The translations under genes were made by a program, and so were the position numbers. From positions 62,928,201-62,992,200 of the forward strand of contig CM059562.1 in assembly GCA_030386875.1 (NCBI GenBank): a DNA stretch of 64,000 nt. The letters run 5' to 3'. Below the pieces are notes generated by a model. The model did not search any database. It saw nothing but the letters and a program-made list of their open reading frames with translations, and was not told the origin of the DNA. Below, piece by piece: positions 23,790 through 36,019 of the stretch (position 1 is the stretch's first letter; the number at the start of each line of letters is the position of its first letter). Source of the stretch: Morinoia aosen (Eukaryota; Arthropoda; Malacostraca; Amphipoda; Talitridae).

Positions 23790-23960
23790 TCTCAGCCTCC
23801 TGCCAAAGCTAGCTTGGACCGGGTCACCACTTAGGTTCAAGTCCAGCCACTCCATAACTAAACACAGCGTTTGCCTTCCTGGGGATACACAGCACAAAGT
23901 GGCCGCGGGATAGAATCAAGCCTTAGCCAAAAAATAGCAGCTGTGACTAGAGAGATCTGG
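23790..23960 (+). repeat. possible tRNA-derived SINE remnant
   Basis: A perfect match to the RNA polymerase III B box, ggttcaagtcc, stands at 23834-23844 in an isolated GC-richer segment. About 25 bases upstream, tagcttggaccgg is a poor A-box candidate. The bases around the B box do not fold into a proper T arm and no acceptor stem closes, so this is not a tRNA. A decayed SINE is the simplest reading. Confidence 0.3.
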
Positions 23961-24777
23961 GTCAGAGCGGACATGTATTCTAATTTGTATTATGTAGTAC
24001 AATTCAATAACTGAGATAAACTTCAACGAAGGGGCAGAAAGTGAGTTCACAGAGAGATGATATGAATTATTTCATTAAACATATTCTACGCACTTTGAAT
24101 AGGTAATAATCTTGAGTATCTTTTCACTCGTGCTCAAGGATAGAAACTAAAATAAATACGATATATTTGAGTAGAGTTAGAAGCAGGTATTTTGAGATAG
24201 AATGGCTTTGTGTTTGCTTTTTACTGTTTTTTATCTAAACTTCGACTTCTATTGTACTGTACTAATTATTTTTGACTTTAAGCATTCACATCATGCGTAC
24301 AAGCTGTGAATGAATCTCAATGGTCTCAATAACAAGAGGTAAACCGTAATAGCTTCAACTCCTAATTTCATATTAAGCAACATTGCAAACTAACTAGGTA
24401 TAAAGTAACATGAGAATGAAAAATAAATACACACCTACTCTTCATGAGTAATTGATTTTCACAGCATTCATTTAAGAGTAACTCATGCAAAGAAAATGAA
24501 TGGATATTGAGGGTAAATGCAATTCAGTGACTAATACAGACTGCAGCACCGTGAAATTTACCTGAAATATGAAATCATACAAATTCATGTTCATTATTCC
24601 AAAGTTGACGAGATAAATGAAGTTATGTTCAACAGAACTATTATATTTTGAAATACGAAGAAAGAAATAAACTCAATTGACTGCAACATGTTTTCTACAC
24701 ACAACAAGCTGGTTTGATCCATAACTGAGAACCTTCTAGAGCTTTCATTCATCAGGTAAATCTTTTTAACATCCCAG
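23961..24777. other. noncoding block
   Basis: Nothing supportable. Confidence 0.5.
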
Positions 24778-24847
24778 TAAATGCGGGTAACTTGCGCACG
24801 TGTCTTGAGCCGCTGTCACCAATAACCTCGCCATCACGCACGACTAG
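24778..24847 (+). CDS. short orphan exon candidate
   Basis: Seventy GC-rich bases sit between a good acceptor (tctttttaacatcccag ending at 24777) and a consensus donor (AG|gtaaat at 24848). The open frame reads NAGNLRTCLEPLSPITSPSR. I recognise no family, and the minus strand is open here too (YLVVRDGEVIGDSG-like), though without splice sites. The two splice signals make the plus strand the better guess. No linked exon was found. Confidence 0.22.
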
Positions 24848-26610
24848 GTAAATATGCGGAGTTGCTCCCACACGATCTTTCGGCCAATGACTCTTGGGCC
24901 TACATTTTCGTGCACAGCTGCTATTTTTTTAATAAATCGATGCCGAACAGATATAAGCTTGGCAACAAGCAGTGTAGGCTGCATCACGTGTTCGACGAAT
25001 ATAATATTAGTCTTCGTTTACGTTATGATGGGATGTAACGAATGAAACAAAAAGAATTTCCGTTTCTCTTATTCTGAAAAATAATTTTGCGTCAACCAAT
25101 ACCCGAAGCACAACTAGAATATCGTTCTTCATAAAATTTTATTGAGGGAAAAAAGCGTTGTTTTATTGCAATGACTTAATTTCGTTGTTGTCTGTATTTC
25201 GCCGTATAAAAATTTTTAAAATTTAAAGTTGAGAACTGGCTTTCAAAGTACACACTATTTGAGATGATATCTAAAACACTCGTCTTGTCAAATGTTTCCG
25301 TGATAAAGCGTAATTCAGGGTTTTTAGCAATTTTAGCTCATCGTACGCTATGCAATAGTAAATGGCGTCTACAAAATTGGCATCTTCAACACCAAATTAT
25401 AAGTATTCCACCTGATATTCTCAAAATCGGACGTTGTTGAACTGATTTAATACTACACGGGCATTACACCGTGTAATTGAATCAAATATACTAACTACAT
25501 ATGAAGCCTGAGGAGCATCTTAATCCTTTCTGAAAGAGAACCCTTTTCATTTTTTCGTGATTACTTGCTGATACACCTTAAAGTAGTTTTGGCAAATATG
25601 AACGACAAAATTCTCTTGGGAAAAGGAAGTTGGGAAATTTTGTGTTTAAAAAATCCAACAAAATACACAAGTATGTTATTGATTTAAAAACAATATCTCG
25701 TTATTGTGAATCACCACCGAGTCGTGAATGACTTGTGAATGCTTTTCTGAAATGACAGTATTTAATGAAGCTTAAGCCACTTGATTTTTAAAACTCATAT
25801 AATTTTACAAATCCTATTTATTGAAGTGTTGTTTCATGAGTCATTCCAGTCGCTAGCGAATAAATTTCATGATTTTGATATTGTATTAGCGTACTTTCTT
25901 CAGGATAATTGCTCAGTTTGTTCTATTTGTACCTTTGGAGAAAGAGATCACCATTAATTTGGCACAATGGATGTAATCACCAGGTTATCAGGGTGTTGTG
26001 TAACAAATTACAAAAAGCCGCATGGACCTGTTCAGTATACTATTACTCGAATGTGAACAATTTTTTCATAAATATTTTCGATGTTTATAAAATACGTATG
26101 AGTGGTGTTGTTATTTTGAAGGGATTTGAAATGCTTATTTAGTCACTGAAAGACGCTTGATCTGTTTTTTGAGTCGTAGAACAAAATGTTAGCGTATAAT
26201 TTCAAAACTCCGGCTACAATAGCTCTTCTCGTAAATGATAATTCAAGCTATGGCTAAAACAAAGAACCCATTGGTCCAGTTAGCATTTTGCTCTGTGAAA
26301 TAGAATAACCTTCAGGAGTGAAGCTTAGAAATAAAATCGTTTGAAATTGGGAAATTTTCAAGACGCGATCATTTAAACCTAAAATTGCACTAACCAGTAT
26401 TACCAGTGCCTCACAATATCTGTTTTAATTCATCAGAGCACAAAATAAATGATAAATAACATAAATCAAATGAAATTATGTGTGCTATACTCCAGAAAAT
26501 GAAAAGAATTAGTAAGTTACTGAAATTGATATGGAAAAAAATCAAATCCAAAGTAAATTAGCAAATTACGGTGTCAAAGTCATTACCACGAACTGTATAT
26601 CATTGAAAAA
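24848..26610. other. noncoding block
   Basis: Nothing supportable. The open frames are short and unrecognised. Confidence 0.45.
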
Positions 26611-26619
26611 ACATGTCTT

Positions 26620-27560
26620 TTTAAGAGCCTAATCGTTCATTTAAATAACTTACCAGTCTACTGCATTCTTCAATCGTCAAGTTTTTCAATTTTTGCCGAC
26701 AAAACTCTTCCAATTGCGTAAGATTGCAGATTTTTTCGTCGTTACATTTCACTCTGATGTTCTCAATAAATTCACTGTTAGGTTGAAATTTGGACTACGT
26801 AATGGCCACTCTAAAGTATGTGAATTTATTATTATTATTATTATTTTTATTCAACGTATTCTCAGCTAATTTAGGTCTATGTATACCTAAATTGAGCTCC
26901 CATGTAAAATTCGTTTGGCTGATAACAAATCTATCAATTTTAACAAGTCTTCCGGAACCAGGCACAGCAAAGTATCCTCATAACATGCAGACTAACTTCA
27001 TCAATGTACTGTCGGAATGGTGTTCATAAGATGATGTGTTTCACTATATTTCCCTCATACATGTGGGATGTTATGGCATAAAAGTTCGATTTTATATCAC
27101 CTGACGAGATTCATGATTTCAGAATCGAACATTTTCTCCAGTTGAGTATGCCGACTAAAATCCTCGATCTTATAGATGCATTGGCCTCAGAAACGGCTTT
27201 TCTTTTAGACGTCATGCGTTCAAACATTCCCTTTTATGAGCTCTACCAACTGTCTTGCAAAACAAGTCGATGTAAGAGTCAGCCAAGGCGCTCAAAATGT
27301 CCTCCTGCAGTTGATGCACGCAAATTGCTATCTGTATACATGACGATTTTTCTATTCGTCATTTCAGACAAAATCTTTTTTCTTCGTTGAAGACATGATC
27401 CTTTCCTGTGTTCTACTTGATTATTGCTTTCACAGTTGGCGTAGGAGTATCAAATCTCTTAGATATCTCGTTTAACCATTCTTCTTCAATATAAGAAATC
27501 ACCATTTCATTTTTTTAGCTCTAATTTGGGCTCTTTTAACTCCGGTATTTGTTGTGCCCT
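26620..27560 (-). pseudogene. Tc1-like transposase pseudogene
   Basis: On the minus strand, remnants run in transposase order. Near 27530-27440 is a helix-turn-helix-like region (EEEWLNEISKRFDTPTPTVK). Near 27200-27110 is a degraded first catalytic block. Near 26815-26770 is WPLRSPNFNLTVNLL, corresponding to WPSQSPDLNPIENLW with the SPD Asp changed to Asn. Near 26755-26640 is NDEKICNLTQLEEFC, then NLTIEECSRLVSYLNER, matching the Tc1 C-terminal block. Stops and frameshifts are frequent and an ATT microsatellite has expanded inside it. It appears to be an almost full-length but dead element. Confidence 0.75.
26822..26850. repeat. (ATT)n microsatellite
   Basis: Seven or so trinucleotide units inside the Tc1 pseudogene, just upstream (in transposase sense) of the final catalytic block. 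Confidence 0.85.
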
Positions 27561-27628
27561 CACAAAAGCAGCTGCCAACCATGAACTGCCCCTTATCCGA
27601 TATATTTTTCTCATGAAATCGCTTTGAA

Positions 27629-27656
27629 GACGCCCTAAAATACAATATAGGGCGTC
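27629..27656. repeat. perfect 9-bp hairpin at left edge of minisatellite
   Basis: gacgcccta (27629-27637) and tagggcgtc (27648-27656) form a perfect stem with a 10-base loop. The 14-bp array begins immediately to the right. Confidence 0.85.
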
Positions 27657-28020
27657 AATTTCATGTGAACAATTTCATGTGAACAATTTCGTGTGAACAA
27701 TTTTGTGCGAATAATTTCGTGTGAATAATTTCGTGCGAATAATTTCGTGTGAACAATTTCGCGTGAACAATTTTGTGCGAATAATTTCGTGTGAATAATT
27801 TCGTGCGAATAATTTAGTGTGAACAATTTCCTGTGAACAATTTTGTGCGAATAATTTCGTGCGAATAATTTCGTGTGAACAATTTCGCGTGGACAATTTT
27901 GTGTGAAAAATTTCGTGTGAATAATTTCGTGCGAATAATTTCGTGTGAACAATTTCGCGTGGACAATTTTGTGTGAACAATTTCGTGTGGGCAATTTTGT
28001 GTGAACAATTTCGTGTGAAC
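27657..28020. repeat. 14-bp minisatellite, about 26 units
   Basis: Variants of aatttcgtgtgaac repeated head to tail, with common substitutions (tg/cg, gaac/gaat) and no stop codon in any of the three minus-strand frames. Because 14 is not a multiple of 3, every frame reads the same set of peptides (KLFTRN, NYSHEI, EIIHTK types) with a 14-residue period. The longest minus frame (28162-27635, 175 codons) has 45 or so unique N-terminal residues before the repeats. Probably not a gene, since openness follows automatically from a unit lacking stops. The plus strand is full of stops. Confidence 0.95.
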
Positions 28021-28057
28021 AACAGTTCACACAAATCCTGATATGCTTTATATCAGG
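28013..28057. repeat. two adjacent hairpins at right edge of minisatellite
   Basis: gtgtgaac (28013-28020) pairs perfectly with gttcacac (28025-28032) across a 4-base loop, so the last array unit meets an inverted half-unit. Directly after it, cctgatat (28037-28044) pairs with atatcagg (28050-28057) across 5 bases. Confidence 0.85.
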
Positions 28058-28339
28058 AAAATAGGAAGAAATGATTAATGATACAGTTATAAATTTAGAG
28101 ATGAGGATATCTTCACACAATATGTTTTTGTTTTGGTAGTGACGTTTTGAAAACTTGTGCAATGGCTTTGAAACTTCAGAGAACTGTTGCTCTTATTGAG
28201 CATCTTTCATGTAAATCCGTACAATTTCTTTTTCTATGTTTAGATCCTAAAAACTCAATGAAAAAGAAACTTATTTTTTTAAAATTTAACAGTTTATCAA
28301 GCAGACCACAAAAACAAAAGTTTCATTAGAAATTATCGC

Positions 28340-28610
28340 CTTCAGCCATTACGTCGGCTTCTACACCCGTTTGAAAGCCGGGCACGGAGCGGATTTTTGT
28401 GGTTTTCAACATCTATACGGTCTTCTTCGGTCTCAATTTGCGATGAAATATCATAATCTAACGGGTTCAGGTCAGGCGTGCTGGAAGGCCAAACGTCTTT
28501 CTCCCAAAAGAGAAAAACGGATTTCTTGAGCAAATCAACGCTTATCTCGACGTAGAGGTAGAAGCCGAGTCCTTTTGTAACATGCTCGTAAATGTTTTAC
28601 TTGAAACCTT
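28340..28610 (-). pseudogene. mariner-like transposase C-terminal fragment
   Basis: On the minus strand, QKDSASTSTSR (near 28590) corresponds to the QQDSAPSH block carrying the second catalytic Asp. After a frameshift come FLFWEKDVWPSSTPDLNPL and DY (28519-28450), the block carrying the third acidic residue. The order, the DSA motif and the W-P-S-S-PDLNPLDY motif are those of a mariner-type (DDxD) transposase related to, but not the same as, the copy at 63 kb. A stop and a frameshift lie between the two blocks. N-terminal parts were not found. Confidence 0.75.
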
Positions 28611-31600
28611 GGCTTGCATCCAAGGAATGATTTTTGTTTACAAGATGTTACAGTAGGATTTGACATTGACTTTTTTGTTGTTGGCTAAGAAATGAGCTCT
28701 CGAAATCTTGTTGAAAGTCATGACGTTAGCAGGTTTATTCATGGTCATCGTGGGTTTAACGTCAGTACTCAAGGAAGTAATCCACCGATAGTTAGTTTGC
28801 AAGCCCTAAAAACTGCTGAAATCTTCTCATTAGAGAAGAAATTGATGATTAATCCGTTGGTTTTCAACCAGTTCAAAACTCTCGCACCTCTCCAAAAGAA
28901 CTTATTCTATTTAATTAATTAGGAGATGCTTCCTCATTTGTGGATAAGTGCTTAGGCCAAGGTTATTGATAGATCTGTGAATTTTCGTGATGCTGACGAG
29001 CCTTTTTTCATTCAATTTCGATAACTGCACGGTTTTAATTTTCATGACACTCCTTTTGGGGCCAGCAAGCGAACAAGGCTTGCAAAATTTTTATTTTTTG
29101 GGCTGGTGAGGAAGTCTGTAATCTTAGTTGAATTCATTAAAACGTTTACGAATATCGTAACCTGTTTCTTTGAAGTACTGGAGGGATTTTACGCACGTCG
29201 GGACGTGCGATGAAGTTCAGAGATGACCGAACGGTTCAACTCCTCTATTGCCTAATGTTTATGCAATAAACTCTACATGCTAATTGTCGGCTCCATAGAT
29301 ATCCAAGGATAATTTATTCGTGGACTTCAGTGAAGCCAAATTTCAGAATTAGAATTACCAACGATTTTGAATTGCTATAGATTTTTTTAAAGATCCTGTA
29401 AATCAACTCGTTTTCATAAACTTTGTGCAAATGATATTTATCTATAACCTAATACTCATTCGCCTAATTTTATTATCCGTAGCAATGATTTAGCTGATCA
29501 CTGTAATTCCCGTTTCAAAATGAATAAGAGTTCAATAAAAGCTTTTCCAGAAAAATTTCTACATATAGTTCCTGCACTGAAGCAGGTGAGCTCAAATAGG
29601 AAGTTGTTTCATTTTACGTGTTTTCTGCTAGGAAATTTGGCTCTGTGAAGAATTACAGCCTTGCTGCGCCGGGTGAGTGTCTGCATGCGCGTCAAAAACG
29701 ATCCATTACATTGTTGACTAGTCTATTTAGGGCAAAATAAGTCCGTCTTTTATGCAAAATGTTTGCTTGAAGAAGTTTTGTCCTCGCTTTTCCTATCATG
29801 TTGAGATAAGTGATCATACCTAAATTCTGTGTATTTTTGCTTCTCGTCTAATTAATTTTTGCTGATCTTACTCTCATTGTATTTACACGTTTTTCTATGA
29901 AATCTGCGATGGAAGATTGACAGACTTTATCAAAGCGACAAAATTTGAGAATTGCTCAGAACATTTTTAAAATTCATGAGAAATAGTCGCTATCAATATC
30001 GTACTCTAATTTTGTGGTAAAATTTGTTGAAATTTTCGTGACAATAGTACCTCACTAGTAATAAACGGTTTAGAATAGTATGATTTTTTCAATTCTACTC
30101 CTAGAATTCTCAACTTACAAGGTAAAATAAAGAGGCTCGAGCTTATAAACTTAAATGATTTAAACTTAAATGATAAATGATTTCGATAATATGTCATTTG
30201 GACATGAATGATTTTTGGGGACGAATGAAAGACGAAATTCTTATCAGTTTATTGTCTAACCATAATTGAGAATGATTTCTGAAAATTACTAAACAGTGGA
30301 CGATTGAAAATAAGCAATAAGGCAAAAATATCTAACATCCGCCAGACATTATGCTGAATAATTGGGTGAAATGAAAACTTTCGCATACACAAATGTACGA
30401 TATAATTTAAATCTTCTCCTCTGTATTGTGCATGCATGTAAACGAGACATTCGTTATAATAACAATTCATTTTTACGGCCTGATTGAATCGGTTGGTTTT
30501 GTAGAATTACAGTTGATATAAATATTTACAACAATTGTTATAATATAACTTTTTGCACCCGATCATTAGCAAATAATTCATACGAATTTTTTTAACTGCA
30601 TACACTAACAATGTAGTAAAAGTTGTTTATTAATTTTACTAGTAGCCAGTTTAAAAATTTATCAGTTGCCAGAAATTACTTTTTTCGTACCTGAACACGA
30701 ACTTGTAGAGCAAACGAACCGTTGACTTTTGCAATTTTTTCTTCAAATTACCAAAAGAAACACAAAGTATTGTCCTAAAATGATAATTGTTCACAACGTA
30801 TAAGGTTTTTGCATTTACATCTCGAAGGTAAATCATCTCGATGAAAATATAACCTCTTTCAACCTCACCTTAGAAAAAATATTTTTTTGATGTTAACTTC
30901 ATAGATGTTACGATCGTGGTATTTTTCTCACCAGCGACACCAAGCAAAAACGGAAAATTTAGCCAAAATTGCCTTGCACAAATTTAAAAAGAAATACCTA
31001 TAGAACACTGATACATATCGTCAGCTAGTCCATTATCAATTTAACGAAGACAATTAGTTGTTCAGATTTGCCCAAACTCCTAAGTAGAATAACGATAAGA
31101 AAAAATCACTGACACGGACACTTAAATGAAAGAAAGATTTGTCGATTTAAATTTTATTCACCTTATCATACGCGGTTGTGAGGCTTTCTGCTAACTGATG
31201 ATGCTATGGGTTTTCAGTTATTCGTGTTCTGTGAAGATTTCTAAAGCGAAACGATATCCTTTGTTAACACATTTATGCTGTTCACCTAATTTGTTCGAAT
31301 ACACAGTTAATTCTCTGTTTAATTAAGCCATCGGTGACATAGTCTTCACATTGGCTAACCAATATACTTTCTCAATCATGGTGTGAAAAATGAATTGAAG
31401 AGGCTGCTCAACTATTATTTCTGTTAACCCCAATCAAGAAAATACTTTCTTTTTTTTAGCGAATTTCGTTCATAAAACATGTTAGCAATGTTAGCAATAT
31501 ATTCACAGGTACCTAAATACTTGCCATGTATCCATGGGTGCTTCATACTTTCTCATAAGTTAACACCGAATTTATGACTTTCTTTTTATACGCAGGTATT

Positions 31601-32352
31601 TTGAAAAGAATTCGACCTATAACACCCACAAAATCATGTGACTGTATCAACTGGTGTCAAAAATTACAAAATATTTGTTAAGGTTCCACAAGAAGTCAAG
31701 TTTTTCAGTGACAAAAATGTTTATATTTCAATGTCACATAATTACAAATGCCCTGTACTTGAATGTCATTGCATGGAAATTGGACTTATAGACACTATGA
31801 ATCCATGTCGCATACAAATAAAATTATACGTCATATTTGAAAAGTTTCAGAAACTAAATATACGCTTTAAAAGAATGAATATGTTGCATTCATTTATATT
31901 TAAAATTGTACAAATTGGTCATGATGTTCCACAAACTTAACAGCTTCTTCCCTTTTAAAAGTTAATCACAAATTCCTTGATTATAGCACGACCATCAGCG
32001 TACATACAACCAGTAACGGGACAATCATTCATCAATAAGCATTGACTGTGAATAAGCTTTCTATGTATAGATTTTGTTGCAACTGATTAGTATGAATACA
32101 TCGGCATTAAAACAAAGAATAAATTTTTGCTTCGTTATGATGTCTAGTACATTCCGTTTATTGAACCTAGTTCTTAGCTGGCGGTTTTTTTTCTGAACCA
32201 TGAATCTTTTCACTAACGTTTTATTTTGATGTGATTTCAATGAAAACAAAAACTCAAAAATACTTAAAATAAAATATATCAAATCTAAAATCTCGTCTTA
32301 CTCATATAGGAAAATTTACAGTTAAATTACAGTCCAAATACGAGAAACTAAC
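28611..32352. other. noncoding block
   Basis: AT-rich with scattered short frames of up to 100 codons (31638-31940) that I do not recognise. No transposase or splice-site pair was seen. Confidence 0.45.
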
Positions 32353-32426
32353 ACTGCAAACGGTGTGGCAAACTGCAAACGGTGTGGCAAACTGCAAACG
32401 GTGTGGCAAACTGCAAACGGTGTGGC
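32353..32426. repeat. 19-bp tandem repeat, 4 copies
   Basis: Four essentially identical units of actgcaaacggtgtggcaa from 32353 to 32426. Their identity implies a recent expansion. Confidence 0.95.
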
Positions 32427-35400
32427 TTGATGAAGTTGGTTAACAATTTTCAACGATTTGCTACGTGATCGTGGTGGTGGATTCATATATGCGTGAAGTT
32501 ATTCATAATTCTCAAAAACAGAGAAATTCCTTTTTTCATTTTAATAAAATATTTAAGTATTACCACGTTTGATCAGATACACATTCGCTACGGGATGAAT
32601 CAGAGATGTTTATTTTTTTCCATTTTCAACAAATAATAAAAATTTCAATGATAACATTCTCCATTCGAAATATCTCAGGAACATAACATCAAAATAGAAT
32701 GAATAATAAATCAAAAAGAAAGTATACAATGAAGAGGCCTGAGGAACTAGTTGTACTTAGGTTGCAATGACCGTTCATGCCTCCAAATCTATGATTGGGT
32801 CCAAGGTATTCAGGTAGTTTTTTGTGAAATAAGGTATATGACGCATTTAACTCTATTTTCTCGATAAAAATTTTAATGTTAGTGAAGAACTCGCTATTGA
32901 CTTCATCATCAGACACATAACTTTTATCCGCATCTTATTATTAATTTCTATAATAGAATCATACGTAAAGCTTAAGCAAATAGCTTGAGCGAATTCTATT
33001 TTTTTTGAAATCTGAGCTTTCTTTTCGTATAAAAATGCAGTAATTATGACTCAGTGCGTCTAACATTCCTTTCAATCTCAGTTATGTGAAACAAACAACA
33101 GCTTTCAATATAGGAAAGAATTTTTACGTCAGGTATAATGACTTCAATGCGCATGGTTAAGACAGTTTCAAATTTTTCCGATAAATAGGCGGTATGAAAA
33201 ATGAATAAATAGGTATTATGAAATAAATAAACAAATAACTAGGTTTTTACATTGATAAAAGCCCGGAGAGCCAAGTGCACTGGTAATCGTTCAAGCACAA
33301 ACCGAATAGAGACAAAATATTCAAAAAGAGCCCAAACAAAGTTTATGTACAGTAACGGAGTCTTACCGAGCTAGGAACAGGGCTAATACAAAGTGCTATA
33401 CACATGTTTTCTTCAATGTCATTCTAGACGTCTTCTTTCTATTACGGGGGCTTAGATGCAGGTTAACACTTCTTATCTTTATAATGAGTTAACAATTAAT
33501 GGCATTGACGGACGTGTGTATAATCGTAGGACAGCACTATCGTAAACAAATAGAGACGTATCACGGCATTTGCAAATTCCGACTAAATTAGAATTGACAC
33601 ATTTTTGAGATAAATTTAATTGTAGATATCCAAGTTCCGCTCGCATATGACGAGTGCAATTTTACAACATTGTTTAATTTTTCATCGAGAAGACTTGCAC
33701 TGAAGTTTCTGATCACGTTTGTACGGTGGCAGAAGAGCAAATTGCTCAGGGTTTCCTCAGCGTACCTCCTGAGGTGTTGAGCCACAGCATTTATAGCCTC
33801 TTCGAAATATGTACGACAATCAAGTTTTATTATTTGACACCTTTTTCTAGAACTAGTTCTCAAATGCTGCACCTCCCATCAGTAGGTGATAGATGTAGTT
33901 TTGCAGCACGTAGATAGTGCAATGATTTTAGGTGCGACTGATAATTATAATCAGTGAGCTGTACGGTTGGGTGGATTTTTTAGAAAATCGATAAAATTGC
34001 AAGCGATAACTAAGATGCTTTAAGTTGAATGGCCATTTTTGGAGATATTTCTATGCAGAAGTGTTAGAATTTTCACTCAATGTTAACGAGACAACTCGCG
34101 ACGCTGACGGTCAAATTCATTGCAGGCATAAGTGCATCACAATTGGTACAGTTAAATAAAAGGCACAAATAAAAAAACTATACATACTGAAAAGTTGAGA
34201 CATTTATGGGCGAACTTTAAGATCACTCATAGAAAAAGGTTTAAATAACTCTCCTAATGTAAATGAACTTGTTTTTATAAGTTTGTGGAATGAATAGTAA
34301 TTTGTTTCAGCAAAACCTTGAAGAAACTTCACATGAATATCGAGTAGTTTTAATCTGAAAATCAAGATTTCCCTTGCACGATTGGGAATGTTTCTAAATT
34401 CTCCCAGTAAATTTTGATGATTGTACAACTAACTTTCAAATTCAAAATTTGTTGTCAATAATTTTGACGAACATTTCTTCATTGAATAACTAACGCTCAA
34501 ATTTTGTATATGTGGCCAGTAGTTTTGACAAACATTTTTCATTGAATATTTTCTCATAAGAAGCTGTGGACAACTTGACACCCATAGGTCTAAGAATTCG
34601 TCTTTGAATGCTTTTAATTTCTATGTATTCAAACAACAGCTCAAAATTATTCCAGCTGAGAGAGAAGATAACATAATTCAAGAAATTTAATACTGTGATT
34701 GGGAAAGCCAAAAAATCGTCTCTGAGGAATGAATCAAGAAGTGAGTGGTCATATTTATACTGGTATCATATTATTGCTAATAATAACAGTTTTGAGCAAA
34801 TATAATACAGCATTCATTTTTTCCTTTCAATTACGGAAATTATACTGCAGTGTATGTCGGGATTTTTTCATAAGAAAAAATTACAGAATTTAAATCGGAA
34901 GAACACCTGAAATTTGCAACTACGCGTTATCACTAGTTAATAATTTACCGCTATTTTGCTGCCAGACCAGCGCTAAGACCAAGCATGGAACACGGCAAAC
35001 TTTTGCAACTGAATTAACAAATGAAAAATTCTACGTTGTATGTACAATTACGAGAGCTGTCAAGATAGGATACCAGAGAAAAGTTTTGTAGATAAGAGAG
35101 AGATGAAAATTCGATTTTTTGTTACTTATATTACATTGAAAAAAATATTTTAAGCACTTGAAAGAATGTACGGGTATGCTTAGCAAAGATATTTAGAGAA
35201 ATTATGGCTGCTCATGAAGTAAAATAAAATATTAGATTTGTAAGATTCCTCTTGAAAATTTATCATAACTTTACTTCATTGTTGAGAAGGAAATGAAATA
35301 GTCAATATTACCGCGTCAAATTCAAAAGCTTTAACAGCAAATGAAATTATTCTTACGAAAGAGAAAAAAACAATCAACAAACAACACTAAATGCATTTTT

Positions 35401-35740
35401 AATAATAGTCGTGCGTGAACACAGGACAAAAATTTTGTGAAAGTATAAAACAGATTAATCTTCTTGGTAAAAATTTCGCACGATGTAAGCAGAAGCTGCT
35501 TAATAAACAATATACTACACTTGTAGATTAATAACATCGGGAGACGAAACACCAGCAATAGTTATGGGCATTCACAAAAAATTATGTTGTTAGCAGGATG
35601 ACTTGAACCACTAAAATACGGAATATTGGTTTGAAAGACCTTAGATTCTTTCAACTCAACCAGTTTCACGCATTTTACACTCAATCAATCTTCCAAGATA
35701 ACCTCTCAAGTTTTATCCTCTGCCAAAATACCACTACATT
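32427..35740. other. noncoding block downstream of the EGF/TM gene
   Basis: Nothing supportable. A 94-codon minus frame (33872-33588) with FEEAINAVAQHLRRYAEETL looks protein-like but has no recognised relatives. It could be a fossil element. Confidence 0.4.
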
Positions 35741-35747
35741 TCCAGTC

Positions 35748-35753
35748 TTTATT
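35748..35753 (-). terminator. polyadenylation signal candidate of EGF/TM gene
   Basis: AATAAA on the minus strand, about 122 bases downstream of the TGA that ends the last exon, giving a short but plausible 3' UTR. Confidence 0.55.
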
Positions 35754-35874
35754 GTAGTTTTGCAAAGACAACATGCGTGTTAACGATCACTTGTTTCAAA
35801 AGTGCTCAACTTTGCAGAGGACATTCTCAAAGTAAAGCAGCCTCACTCATGCAAGCTAATGCCACCTTGTGCCT

Positions 35875-36019
35875 TCACTTAATGAGGGGGAGTTCTTGGT
35901 TGTCGCACATGTCCATGTTGTAGAATATATTGTCAGCTGAAGAGGCGCCTGGAGAAGTCATCGGTAGCGACGACCCGTCGCACTCGGCGTCCAAACGTAA
36001 CACGCTGTTGCGATCTCGC
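35875..36019 (-). CDS. EGF/TM gene exon 5: C-terminal tail and stop
   Basis: 48 codons including TGA at 35877-35875, acceptor ttttggcag. The first base G completes AGG (Arg) with the AG of exon 4. The tail begins RDRNSVLRLDAECDGSS, continues LPMTSPGASSADNIFYNMD and ends NQELPLIK. It is rich in Ser/Thr-Pro and acidic residues with one Tyr (IFYNMD) that could serve as a sorting or phosphorylation site (inference). It does not end in a class I PDZ ligand or ERLI. Phase agreement with exon 4 is the main support. Confidence 0.85.

Noticed and set aside
27657-28020. CRISPR array
   Set aside because: Units are contiguous 14-mers without spacers and the genome is eukaryotic.
27635-28162. 175-codon minus-strand frame as a repeat protein gene
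   Set aside because: All three frames of the 14-bp array are open simply because the unit lacks stops on that strand. No independent coding evidence outside the array.
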